Source: Thelephora terrestris
Lineage: Eukaryota > Basidiomycota > Agaricomycetes > Thelephorales > Thelephoraceae
Reading direction: 5' to 3'
Assembly (NCBI GenBank): GCA_015956445.1
Contig: WIUZ02000018.1
Location: 310,001-374,000, forward strand
Length of the DNA: 64,000 nt
The notes below the pieces were generated by a model. It made no database searches. It was not told the DNA's origin and saw only the letters and a list, made by a program, of their open reading frames with translations. The position numbers were made by a program, and so were the translations under genes. Shown here one piece after another: positions 12,023 through 22,902 of the stretch (positions are counted from its first letter, which is position 1; the number at the start of each line of letters is the position of its first letter).

Positions 12023-13159
12023 ATGTCTCAACTAAACGGCGAATTCTTCCACGTATCTGTCCCAGCTCCCCACGTGTATCTCATCCAAGCGAACAGAGCG
12101 CCAGTGAACGCGTTCAACGATAAGTACGCAGTTGTATCTCACGTCTGAATGTTGCGAATTCACGTTATGCAACCCTCTTAGCGTTTGGCGCGAATATTCC
12201 AAAGTATTTGAAAAGGTTAGTCTGGAGGATGAAGTGAGAGTAGTCGTCCTCGCCTCTGGGTTGGAGAAGTTCTTCACAGCAGGCCTCGATTGCAAGTCTG
12301 CTCCACATCCAATGTTTCGCTACCGGCTCAACAATCCCGGTTGAAATCGCAGTAAAATCTGGACTTTCCGCGATCCCCCCAAGACCAGTGGACCCCGCTC
12401 GGGCTGCATTCCATCTCGGTCACCATATCAAGGAATTCCAACATGCCATCGCGGCTCCTGAGCGTTGCCCGTTCCCCGTAATTGTCGCGACCCACGGGAT
12501 CGCGCTCGGTTTGGCCATCGACATAATTGCGGCTTGTGATGTACGCTACGCAGCCTCTAATACGAGTTTCTCCATAAAGGTTTGTCCTCGTTTCTAATTG
12601 ACCCCTGGGAATAAATTAACACGTCCATAGGAGGCGGATGTGGGTTTAGCCGCGGACATTGGAACTCTCGCGCGTCTTCCAAAACTTACCGGGAACCAAT
12701 CGCTGGTCCATGAACTTGCGTATTCTGCTCGTCCCTTTTCTGCCGTTGAGGCAAAGGAACTCGGGCTGGTCTCAAAAGTAGTGGAAGGCGGGCGGCAAGA
12801 GGTCTTGAACGCTGCTCTGGCGGTGGCTATGAACATCGCGGAGAAGAGCCCAGTCGCTGTTATGGGCACGAAAAGATTGCTTTTGCATGCACGAGATAAC
12901 ACGTTAGTGCCTGGAATTGCTTCTTGCTTACGGTGAGCTGACTAGGCATCAGCGTTGCGGATAACCTTGATTACACAGCGGCTTGGAACGCGGGGATGTT
13001 GCAAACTGCGGTGAGCCGTCCTTTGCTGTCAATTATATCCCGCATTTATTTTTGGGTTAGGACATCTCGGAAGCCGTCGCCTCTGTGAGGAGGAAACGCA
13101 AGCCAATATTCAAATCGATGAACGCCCAAATCAATAGAAAAGCTGATGCGAAGCTGTAG
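12023..13159 (+). CDS. ECH1: Delta(3,5)-delta(2,4)-dienoyl-CoA isomerase, peroxisomal
   Basis: Six exons (12023-12123, 12182-12291, 12353-12579, 12631-12902, 12953-13010, 13061-13159) give 867 nt, 288 residues. Enoyl-CoA hydratase/isomerase (crotonase) fold: FFTAGLD, then CPFPVIVATHGIALGLAID and IIAACDVRYAA, forming the acyl-CoA oxyanion site. EADVGLAADIGTLARLPK carries the Glu and Asp pair typical of dienoyl-CoA isomerases rather than plain hydratases. The protein ends in AKL, a consensus type-1 peroxisomal signal, so it should act in peroxisomal beta-oxidation of unsaturated fatty acids with double bonds at odd positions. Intron 2 starts with GC (GCAAGT) instead of GT, a recognised minor splice class. 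It is divergent from FMO-A. Confidence 0.88.
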
Positions 13160-13784
13160 TTTGTGGTTTCTCCGCCTGCTTACCCCAAGCCTGAGGGGTT
13201 AATTCGCCTCCGCATGGATTGTAAAAAGGATGAGCGCGTCCGATGAAATTACACGGCTCCTGTAATGTAAACCGTGCGTATATGATAAAACGGATCATGG
13301 GTAGATCTATTGTAATTGTTTCGCCCGAGCTCGACACACAGTAATTCTTTCTAACCACGAAGCAAGAGGTTAGGGGGGAAGCCCCAGGAAAGAACGTCCC
13401 AGATGGGCGTCGGCGCAGGACCCCGCCGGAACCACAACCTGACGCGGCTGGCTGTGCTTACAGTGCTTAGTGCATGAGTAAGACGTGTGATCAGCGGAGC
13501 GCCCGGCGTGTGGACCCTCCCACAACAATTCGCCTCGGACCTGCCGTGCTGGTCAAAGCGATATCTCACTTAAGTACCTATGCTCCGACACAGCCAGGCC
13601 ATGCTCCTCGAGTGCAATCAGCTTCTTCGGTCTCACTCGGGTCTCACAATAATATCTCGAGCTCACTGTTGTTCCACTACCCACCTCCCAGAACTCACCG
13701 CGTTTCTGCTTGACAAGGCGTCGATACCTCCGAGAGACCCCAGGACAGAGACTCACCAGCGACAACAACGAGGGCGGCGGAGAG
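13160..13784. other. Intergenic region without a recognised gene
   Basis: About 625 bases between the isomerase stop and the proposed start of the DUF6533 gene. Short frames are open on both strands but none has family features. It presumably holds the isomerase 3' end and the DUF6533 promoter. Confidence 0.4.
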
Positions 13785-15985
13785 ATGGCTGGAGAACTGG
13801 CTGTGGATTCTTTTCATCTGTTGTACGCCCTCCGCTCTCGAGATTCTTCCTTCATACTTGCTGGATCGCTGACATTGGAGCGTCACCTTGTTTGATACAG
13901 TAACCGCAACAGAGCGACGGTAGTATCAATCTTAGGTGTGCGCCACACTTCCCTTTACCCCTTCACGCCCGTCTAACACCCCGCCTCTCCGTTTGTCTTC
14001 ACAAGCACTGTGTGCATACGAATATATCATCACGCTATACGACGAAATCCGCTACGTTTGGAAACACAAATACACCTTCGCGACCTTCCTTTTTGCTTTC
14101 AACCGGTATGCTGTATGGGTGGAGACTTGCTTCTTGTTATACCTGGCTTTCGGAGATCTGACGACTAATGATGTGAGTTATCCTTACCGTTGATGAATGA
14201 TGTGTGACGACTGATGGGGGCTAACCTGTCGGCGATCTAGCAGTAAGCCTTCACCTTGATGACTCCCAGCGAGGCCGTCGCTGATTGGTTTTGCCTGACG
14301 CTAGATGTACGAGTACGGAAAGAGCGCTTTCGATATTCATTGTGTGCCATAAGCTCTGCATCGGACGTACGCCATCAAATCTCAGTTTCGATAAACGTCC
14401 ACGCTCAACCATACATCCACAGTGTTTTGTGCAGTTCGACTATATGCTATCTGGGATCGCCAGTGGAATGTTTTCTGGATTATCCTGCTGCTGTATGTTG
14501 CACAGTCGGCGTTGTTCCTCGTACGCTTCTTCTACTCCCCTCCGTGTTTGATCCTGATTTTTCGTCAAGGCCCCGAATGTTCTATCTGAATATGTACCCC
14601 TCGGACCTCCGTTCGACGGATGTACGATAACTGGGAGAACACTAGAAACGCAAAAAATTACACAGTAAGTCCAACCACTCCCCATCATTTACCATGCTAA
14701 ACCATTTCCTCGCCAGACGTTGGTGTTTCGCACCGTCTTACGCCATACGTTCCACTGATGCACAAGTTCCTAGTACAATTGGCCTCAAACGGTCTCACCA
14801 TCGTCTCGGATGCGATGATTTTGGGACTCACAATCGTGAGGACGATAAGAATAAGCGCTGATGCCCGCAAATTCGGATTCCAAGCACCCATCACGAATCT
14901 GCTCCTCAGAGATGGTAAACCTTCCTCAACGTTCTTTCTGCCTAGCTGACAAGGTCGTCTTCTAGGTACCGTCTACTTCGTGTATGTTGTGCTGAGAGAT
15001 ACAATGATATAATACTCATACTCTTCAACGCCAGGGCCCTGACAACGCTGAGTACCACGAACATCATTGCCATAAAGGTGAGGCGGAGGTTCCCTTGAAG
15101 CTTTCCGTGACTGCATTTCTCACCTTGCCTCTTCCACAGATGGGACCTGTAAGTGCACAGGTGGAACACTTCTCTCGCCTCTCGTTTACGCCCTTTTTTC
15201 TCAGAGGAGCCCGATATTTGGGACCATCACCCTTTTCATACCTCAGTACGCTTGCCCCTCCATTCCCACTAGAATCCCGCAAACTCAATCCCGCACAGAT
15301 TACGAGGCATCCTAGTCTCTCGATTTTTCCTCAACCTTCGACACGTATTCTTCGAGAAGGACAAGAACAATCCCGTATCCCCTTCTTCCATAAAAATTAA
15401 GATCCCGATGATCCCCAGCGAGGACCTCGTTGGAAACTTGGGGGCGCCGCTCCGAAGCTCTTCGATATCAGGATCACGCGTTGGCACGTCGTCTTCAGGC
15501 TCAACACGCCAACCCGGATTCAGCGTCGGCGCCGATCCACTTCTGCACTGGAACGCGGACGCAGATGATGAGGACCTTGAAGATGTAGAGATTAGCTCGC
15601 ATAGGCCCATGCTCTTCGGTTTGGACATCGACCCGGGCGCGGTGGGAGAGGGCGGTGGGTTACCCCTGTGGAGGAAAGATTTCGACGGGGTCAGGATGGA
15701 GGGGGAGGAAGTTACCTCCCTCATGAGCCGGAACGGGAAACCCATCATTGTCCGAACCCCGGTACGAAGTACACCTTCCCATCCGAAGGTCGAGGGCGAT
15801 ACGGAATCGCTGCCGCCTGGCAAAAAACCGTCAAAGTCTACCGTTGAAGAGGACGACGCGCTGTTGGTTGACTCGGACGAGGATTTGGACAGCCCTTTGA
15901 GGTATCCGCCGAGGGCCTCGATCGCGTCGACGGCGAATAGTGATGCTCGGGAAGTTACTCCAAGAAGGACGTCGTATTTTTCATG
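13785..15985 (+). CDS. DUF6533-type multi-pass membrane protein
   Basis: A multi-exon gene typical of the lineage-expanded basidiomycete DUF6533 family of 7-TM-like proteins. The signature exon (from 13936, no ATG of its own) reads ALCAYEYIITLYDEIRYVW, then FLFAFNRYAVW. Later pieces are RLYAIWDRQWNVFWIILLL at about 14440, SDAMILGLTIVRTIRISADA and LLLRDGTVYF around 14800-14980. The last exon gives LRGILVSRFFLNLRHVFFEK, then a long acidic and serine-rich cytosolic tail ending at 15985. An upstream exon with ATG at 13785 joins in frame through a 46-nt intron, but the true start is uncertain. The stretch 14200-14700 could not be spliced cleanly, so either intron choice is unresolved or the gene is damaged there. 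Function unknown; receptor-like roles are only speculation. Confidence 0.62.
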
Positions 15986-16083
15986 AACTCTTAGGACTCT
16001 GTTCGTTCTCGTTTATACTAGCTGTGTAATTTTTTGTACGATTATGATCATATGCCTTTCCCGAGCCGCATCTCGAGCCTTCC

Positions 16084-18503
16084 TTAGTTTCCGTCCAACG
16101 AGTACCTCCCTGTGAACAATCCCTCCTTCACAGCCTTGATTTCTGATCATTCGCAACCGTCGGTACCACGGCACAAAGAGGAAACCGGCGAGGGATGACT
16201 TACGAAGAGCGAGGTGTCGAGAATGATACCTGCACATCGCGAGGCTTCCCATTATACACCACAAGTTTTCGATTCCGATATCTCTCCAAGCTCCGTTCAC
16301 TTCGCCAGCGCTATCCAAGTCCCAAATCTTTTTCACCTTGCTTCCCAGTTCTTCCCCGAGGATCTTCTTATACCCGTCTCTGGGGTTGCCGATTCCAGTG
16401 GCAAAGATGACGAGGTCTGCTTCGAGCGTGCTATCGTCCTCGAATTTCAACCCGGTCTTGGTAAACTCCTTGATGACCGAGTCGCTTTTTAGCCCGATCT
16501 TGCCGTCGATGATCAGTTTGCTGGCCCCGACCTCTGCGAGAAGAAGCATAGGTTCAGGTTAGGCAATCGGAACGAAGCTGGAGGGAACTAGCCAAAGTAG
16601 AACCCTCCAGCACGGCGGTATATAAGCGATATGCATCCAGCATCGTCTGGCCCATTCGTCAACTTGAACCCTTTTTTCGTCAGTCCGTCCAAGAGATCCC
16701 TGTCGTGGGAGTTTTGGCGGAATGATTAAGAAATTTTTGGAAAACACCACACTTATCGGCGGTTGCGACCTTCTTTACAAGCCGCTGATTTAGTAAAAGG
16801 GCAAAGGGAATCGGAAACGAGGCACCCAGCCTATCGGCGATGTCGGTAGGCAATCGGTCCTCGACATACACTGGAGGGGGTGATCTTTGTCAGTAAACAG
16901 TTTTGGAGGAGAGGTTGTGGTTCGCTTACTGCTCAGGAATGTCGGAGTTCCGTTCTTTGTGCTCATGACATACACAGGCGAACGTTGGTAAAGAGTCTAA
17001 ACCGGGTACCCGGGTGGGAAATGAGTGAAGGTATTATTACATGTTGGCTCACTTACGACGTCTATACCAGGAAGAAAAATGAATTAAGTAGAATCGGGCA
17101 TGTGAGGCGTTCACCTACCGACTCCGTGGTTGGCCAGGTCATGGGCGACGTCGTGGCCAGACGTAGCCGCTCCAACGACAATGACCTTCCTCCCAACGTA
17201 TTTCTTGGCAGTCGTGTATTCGAGGGTATGGATAACCTCGCCCTCAAACTCTTCCTGTGAATAGCGAATCAGTGCCGTATGCCCAGGGGCGGATGGACCG
17301 AAGCACGAAGGACCTTCTTGGGGAGATTGGGCATGACCATCGATCCGGATCCGAGACCTGTAGCAAAGACAAGGTGGGTTGGACGGAGAACACGTCGGGA
17401 TTCTGTTCCGTCTGGGAGTGTTCGAGTCAAGTTAACGATCCACCCTCCCGAGCCTGATGGATCCTTTTCCGCCGACGTGACGACTGAAGAGGTCCAGACG
17501 TTGAGCTCCATGATCTTGGCGTAGGATTCAAGCCAATCTGCCAACTGTTGAAAGGAATCGAGGATGTGTTTCAACCGATGGAAATGATTTCACCGACCTT
17601 CTGAGCGGGGGTCCACACAGGCCAGTTCGGAGGGAATCTGAAGGGTGTTAGCGTTTGGGTACGAAGCAGAGTTGCAGCGCGCATACGGAAGGTAGGGCAT
17701 ATGGTCGAACCCTGGAGGAATTTGAACACCGAATACTCGACGAAGGGGCAGGAAGGCTCACAAACGGGGTCATGCAAGCACAGCGCCTCATACCTATTGC
17801 GCCACTGATCTCCCACTCTTGGATACTTATCCACAATCAACGTCGGGACGTCCAACAACTTCAACCTTGCACCAAGACCCAACCCACTCTGACCACCTCC
17901 AATGATGAGAACATAAGGCTCGGCACCTTCAAACTCGATTTCCTTCCGCCTCTGTTCTGCCCACTTGCCGTGGTTGGGGAGTTGGTTCCGTAGAGCCCCA
18001 ATTTTCTCGGGGTACTCGGTGAGGGATTGCAAGTTGGTGTAAACGGTCAACGCTTTCCAAACACCCTCAGGGGAGAAGACGAGCCTGAAGACACCATCTC
18101 CGGCTCCCCACGATCCAACGGAGAAAGTGAACAACGCGTCGATCCACGTCATATCATCGTCAGGTTTTCCGACGCTCGCTGTCTCGAGCTTGAGGTTGTT
18201 GAGACGAGTCTTTTCGCCGATCGTGGGGTTAGCGATCCGATCTTGGAGGAAGGATTTGATCTGGGCGGTGCCAAAGAAGGTACGGAAGTCCCACGTGAGA
18301 GAGAGGATGTCCCTCCAGAAAGCGTCTGGTTGAAAAAGGTCCAGGGCTTTATCGACGTCGACGTCACCGTTTGGCGAAGGCGAGACGGCTGTTTGAAGGT
18401 TTTCCAGCCATTCTGCTGCGATCTTGACAGGGTCGATGTCTGTTGGAGGGGAGATACCGAGGTTATCGAAGGTAGGAAGAGCGGGAACTGGTGTTGAGGC
18501 CAT
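16084..18503 (-). CDS. FAD/NADPH-dependent monooxygenase (FMO-B), paralogue of FMO-A
   Basis: The exon-intron plan is the same as FMO-A, including a first coding exon of exactly 742 nt (18503-17762), a last exon of 59 nt and the 5-nt microexon at 17057-17061. FAD motif IGGGQSGLGLG near residue 201, FMO fingerprint FEGEVIHTLEY and NADPH loop VGAATSGHD are all present. LVIFATGIG follows in the C-terminal half. The protein ends GRYSLDGN where A has GRYSSDEE. At about 16590 the donor of the penultimate intron reads G|GCTAGT where FMO-A has G|GTCAGT. Either this is a weak GC-AG intron or splicing is impaired. All other splice sites and frames checked look usable. It probably arose by duplication of FMO-A or the reverse, since upstream DNA is also shared. 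Confidence 0.85.
17057..17061 (-). other. 5-nt microexon of FMO-B
   Basis: Minus strand reads ...TATAG|ACGTC|GTAAG.... It encodes the end of an Asp codon plus Val (GVDVTLYQ) and is flanked by normal-length introns. It is positioned identically to the FMO-A microexon and differs by one silent base (GAC versus GAT). Confidence 0.72.
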
Positions 18504-19587
18504 TGTTCTCTGCGCAGGAGAGCACAGTTGATCGAATCAGCTCTCCTCTTATACTTGCCTGGAGGAAAATGAAATTTCTCCACGTCGGAAAGTTTTGATG
18601 TCGTCAACTGGTCGTCAATATTCAATACGCAGCGGCACGTGGTGACACATCACTGGGGAAGAAGAGTGGTGCCAATGATTTCAAAGCCTCCGAGATTGCC
18701 GGCTTAGATACCCACTCGTGATTCATTTCTTGAGGCAGTCCTTAGGGTACGAGTGGGCCATATGCATAAGGACCGAAAAAAAGTCATGGATTTCGGCGGC
18801 TCCAACTGCCAAATTACAAGACTTCTGAACCAGATTGGATTGGCTCCCCGGTGATTCTGTCAAGAAGACTCTTCTTTGAGCCATTTCGCCGATCCTAGGG
18901 AAAAAGTCCACCCAGCCGTCTAGTTGGTGAAACAGCTTGAAGTAGACCAAACACATACCACGGAGGCGTACACCCTCGGAATAATCAGCACCGTCCGTAC
19001 TCACTGCGCCGCCGAACGCATCGGAGCCGGGAGAACATACAAGGTGCATCCATTGCGCGCCGATCCGGCATGCACTGCTCGTTAGTGAACGTTGCATACC
19101 CCATAGGTACAAGATAGCCGTCCCAGATCTCGTGAATTGGTTTGATACCTAACTTCGGAACACGGCTCACTCCAGTTGCGTTCCGGCGCGTTTTAAAGGT
19201 CCTTGTAAGATGTCCCGAAGCAGCAGTGTATACCGAGTGCGGGCCTCGAGATGATCATGATCATGATGTGAGAAAAGTAGATCGAGGTTCAATTGGACTG
19301 GAAGGGAAGAAAGCGAACCCGGCCCGAGTTCGCCTGAAAGTCCGGCTCAGCACCAACTGCTCACCCTGACACGTGCGCACGCTATGTCTTCAGCCCTTCT
19401 TCAAGAGAGATTCAGATATTTTTGAGCATTGGCGCATACGTGGCGGGAAGGGGCCGGACACCTGTAAGTACATGAGTGTACCGGTAGAGTCATCCCACAG
19501 TGAGCGCTTGTCGACGCGTCGGCACCCTTAGCCTAGCGCTCAGCCTCGGTTCGCGTGACGTCGTGTCCCTCTCGCTCATTTTCCACC
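18504..19587. other. FMO-B upstream region and RSC promoter
   Basis: Contains the duplicated FMO upstream blocks (near 18625 and 19150-19290). A minus-strand frame at 18723-19112 encodes a coding-like but unrecognised peptide (WVDFFPRIGEMAQRRVFLTE, FFSVLMHMAHSYPK). A second frame at 18985-19170 reads IHEIWDGYLVPMGYATFTNE. Together they may be exons or a decayed fragment of a gene I cannot name. The last few hundred bases probably drive the RSC-like gene. Confidence 0.35.
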
Positions 19588-22365
19588 ATGCCACTATCGC
19601 CCGTTCAAATAACCGCAGCCAATGAAGTCATCCACATCCTCTGCACGACTCCAGCGGGCCCTCGCTCAAAACGAAAACTGGGGGAAATGTTTCTGGAGTT
19701 GGTGGACAAGGACGACTTCCCTGAATACTACGAGGTGTGAACGATCAAATTCGCCTTGAGGACGGAGGTATCGAAACCAGTCATTTGTGTTTAGGTTATC
19801 CAGGACCCAAAGTGTTTGAACGGCGTTCTCGCCGATCTCAGGGCCAATCGATTCAAGGACGCACAAGCCGTTTACGACGATCTGAACCTCATCTTCTTGA
19901 ACGCTCTTCACTACAATAGAGAAGAAAGCCAAATAGCAAAAGACGCTAACGCGCTCAAAGTACGCTTGAAACGATTGGCGATACAATTAACATAGTACCG
20001 ATTAACGCGCTCCGTCTGGCAGGGTGTACTTGAGGCGGAGTGGACCAGGCGACCCGTGTTGCCACCCCTCACCCGTCAAACATCGGTGAACCAACGAAGA
20101 GCGTCTTCCGAAGTCGACATTGACGGCGGAATGTCCGAGTCTGAACCAACGAACGAGACTTCTCGAGTGGCGCAGAGCGACGAGATTGTGCAGCAGTTGG
20201 AGAAGAGCGTGCCAAGGTGGGAGGGTTTTGGACCTAGTGGGTGGTCTACGACGATACAACTGGTATATTTTTCGTTCTCTCTCCCCTTGGTATCTTGATT
20301 AGGGGTTCCAGGCAGGCGGTTTGCCAATTGTTGAACAAATACGAGAGTACAAGGACGCAAGGCATGTCTTGGCGTTTGCCTATAAAAACCCCATGATTCC
20401 AACGCACTTCCAACAGCGGGACGCGACTCAGCGTCATCCTGGACGCGGTTCCAGATATGGATCCAAAGCTCAACTTCCCACAAGTCGTAGGTAGCCAATA
20501 CATTCTTGGTCAATGGCGAAGGCTTACAATGGCTCTATATCAGCGACCCATATCTCTAACACTTATTGAGGTAAACTTAGCGTCCATCTCACTCTGCAAC
20601 ATGATTGACGCGAGGTTACAGACACGACTTCGGGCCGGCGAATATGAGAACCCCCAGGAATTCGATCGTGAGATGCATGAGTTATTCCTGAAAGGCCGTA
20701 GGTTCTACGAAGCCGGGAGCGACACATATGGAAACATACTGCTTTTACAGGTCCGTAGCGCGCTCACATGCATCCGCATCTTACTGACCGTCCCAAAGCG
20801 CTTTTACCAAGCCCTGACCTCCGCTAGCCCCCCAAGTGGGCCACCTTACAAAACTACAACCAATTGGGCTTCTCTACCTGCTGGACCTGGAAAAGCAAAA
20901 CCCCTAAACGCTGCAGAAGGCGAATTTTCGAGGGCCGTAACCACATTCCGAGTTTCAACCAAGGAACGGAAATTCGTGGAAGAGGTCGAATATAGGGGTT
21001 GGAAGATTCGGGTCGCGGATTGGTTACACTTGTGTAATCCTGACGACCCCAGCAAACCCATCATCGGACAGGTGTTCAAGTGCTATGAATTGGAAGAACC
21101 GTGAGCTTGTAACAAATATTTTCTCTTCCCCCAAGCCCTGACTCTATGCGCAGCGCTCGGATGGGTCAACTTGGGGTAACTGTATGCTGGTATTATCGCC
21201 CGGAACAGACAATACACCCTCCACACCGTCAATTCTGGGAAGCAGAAGTCTTCAAAACAAGTATGGTCTCTAAGATCCGTTCACCCCATGCACCCTGACA
21301 CGCCCCATATAGGCCATTTCGCTGATCACCCTCTGGACGACATCATCGAAAAGATCGCTTGTCAATTTACAGCACGTCACATCCGCGGCAGGCCACGTCC
21401 ACCGGTCTGGTATCCAGGGTTCCCTCTTTACGTATGCGACTCACGGTACAACGACCGCGAACGGATATTCGTCAAGATCAAGAACTGGAACTCATGCGTG
21501 CCAGAGGAAGTCAGGAAGAGTGCAGATTTCATGCCGATCTATCCATTTGAAGCGCCCGTATTTCCCAAGAGATATCCGAGTCCGTTTCTGAACGGCGGAA
21601 GGGGTACGGGTGGGTTGGGGGAAAGCATGGAGAAGGCTGAGGGCGACAAACATGAAGGCGGTGGGATTGGGAGGAAACGGCCGAGGAAAGGAGCGGGTGG
21701 GACGAGTACCGTCAACCAGACGGATTATGCTGGACCGAGTAAGGGGCTCTACGTTGGTCCACCCACTCCGGTAACCACCGGGCCAGGGTCTACGTCGCTG
21801 CTCAGCGTGCCGTTGACTGCGACGACGAGTACGGGGACTGGATCGACGCCGGTGTACCAGTACCAACCTTCGCTCGCTGTACAACCACAACGGACGGTAT
21901 CATCTCAAGGTGGGAAGCCGAACGAAGATCGGTCGATGTTGAGCGCTGTGGGCGGCTTAAGCGTCGTCGGGTCGCAAAACGTCATTTTGGAAAAATTACC
22001 TCCGGAAACAGGTACGCGTCGTTTTTTTTGCGCTCTGGGCGGGTGAGGGCGCAGCCCGCTCAAACTTCAGGGTAGCGAAACATTTCGATAGGGACCCGCA
22101 GACGAACGAAGTGCTGTGGTTCGCGAGTCCGCCTGTCGACGTCGCTCCACCGGTTCAAAAACCGAGGCACAGTTTCGCGTACCTGAACCATCTGGCGAAG
22201 AAACGGAAACTGGAACTCGAGAGGGAGAAGGAGAGGGATGAACGGGAAGGTGAGGACGCTGGGATGGATGTGGATGCGGAAGAGCCTTCGAGTTCCGTGG
22301 ATGCTCCGCCGAAGATATCGGTAGATGAGGCATGGCGGAAAGCGGTTCGGGCCCAGTTCTCATAG
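19588..22365 (+). CDS. RSC chromatin-remodelling complex subunit Rsc1/Rsc2-like
   Basis: Multi-exon gene. The first two exons form bromodomain-like sequence: YYE joined to VIQDPKCLNGVLADLR, then AVYDDLNLIFLNALHYNREE. A second bromodomain-like region follows around 20530-20800 (PISLTLIE, EFDREMHELFLKGRRFYEAG). A BAH domain spans exons at 20990-21500: YRGWKIRVADWLHL, IIGQVFKCYE, VTVCWYYRPEQTIHPPHRQF, EVFKTSHFADHPLDDI, then YPGFPLYVCDSRYNDRER. The C-terminus is low-complexity, followed by a basic and acidic coiled segment (KKRKLELEREKERDEREGED). The order bromodomain, bromodomain, BAH matches yeast Rsc1/Rsc2, nuclear subunits that dock the RSC ATPase complex on acetylated nucleosomes. It looks intact. 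Confidence 0.85.
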
Positions 22366-22573
22366 TGCGCGTCTTGCGTCGGGGCGCAGACGCATCCCGA
22401 ATTTACTTTTCCGAGTTGAGATTTGCACAATTATGCTCATAGTACATATTGCCACTCATGCTAGATACTGGTGAGGAATTCTCCACTTGATCCTTGGCGC
22501 TCCATAACAGGCCTTTTCTGTTCCGAGTGACCACAAGAGAATGCGCGATACGTTAACCAAAGAAAAAGACGGT

Positions 22574-22663
22574 TGGACGATAGGATGCTCGAAATCCTGA
22601 CTTCACGCAAGCGACTTGGCAAGCCATGCAAAGCGTGCGCTCTACCAACTGAGCTAATCGCCC
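22574..22663 (-). tRNA. tRNA-Ala (anticodon TGC) with intron
   Basis: The minus strand folds as a complete tRNA. Acceptor GGGCGAT pairs with ATCGTCC, including a G3:U70 wobble, the alanine identity element. D arm GCTC/GAGC, anticodon stem CACGC/GCGTG, loop TTTGCA plus one base, and T arm AGGAT/ATCCT complete it. The anticodon is TGC. About 17 extra bases after position 37 (beginning TGGCTTGCC) form the intron at the canonical site. The mature length would be 73 nt without CCA. It sits about 20 bp before the start of the kinase copy 3 duplication block. Confidence 0.93.
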
Positions 22664-22681
22664 CACGAATCTCGATCACTT

Positions 22682-22902
22682 TTGCGCCGTCAGATCAACT
22701 TTTTGGCTGCGACGCTGAGTTCATCGAGACCGCATAAGTCCAGCACGTCCCAGAACAATTGGTTAGGCCCTCCGCCCACGTTTTCTTCTATGATGGAGGC
22801 GCCGTCCCGTGATAATCCTACTAAGACTACCACGAACCCTGCTTGCCCTTTGGCAACCCTCGCGCTACTCGTGGAATCCCACAGGCAGTTCCGACGTCCA
22901 TA
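22682..22902 (+). promoter_or_regulatory. Duplicated 5' flank of kinase copy 3
   Basis: It resembles the flanks of kinase copies 1 and 2, with GGCCCTCCGCCCACGTTTTC, then TGATGGAGGCGCCGTCCCG and a matching stretch just before the ATG at 22903. The similarity begins soon after the tRNA-Ala gene, so this marks the approximate left edge of the third block. Confidence 0.5.

Noticed and set aside
8827-18503. FMO-A, isomerase, DUF6533 and FMO-B as a secondary metabolite cluster
   Set aside because: No backbone enzyme such as a polyketide, peptide or terpene synthase is present; the paralogues are better explained by duplication.
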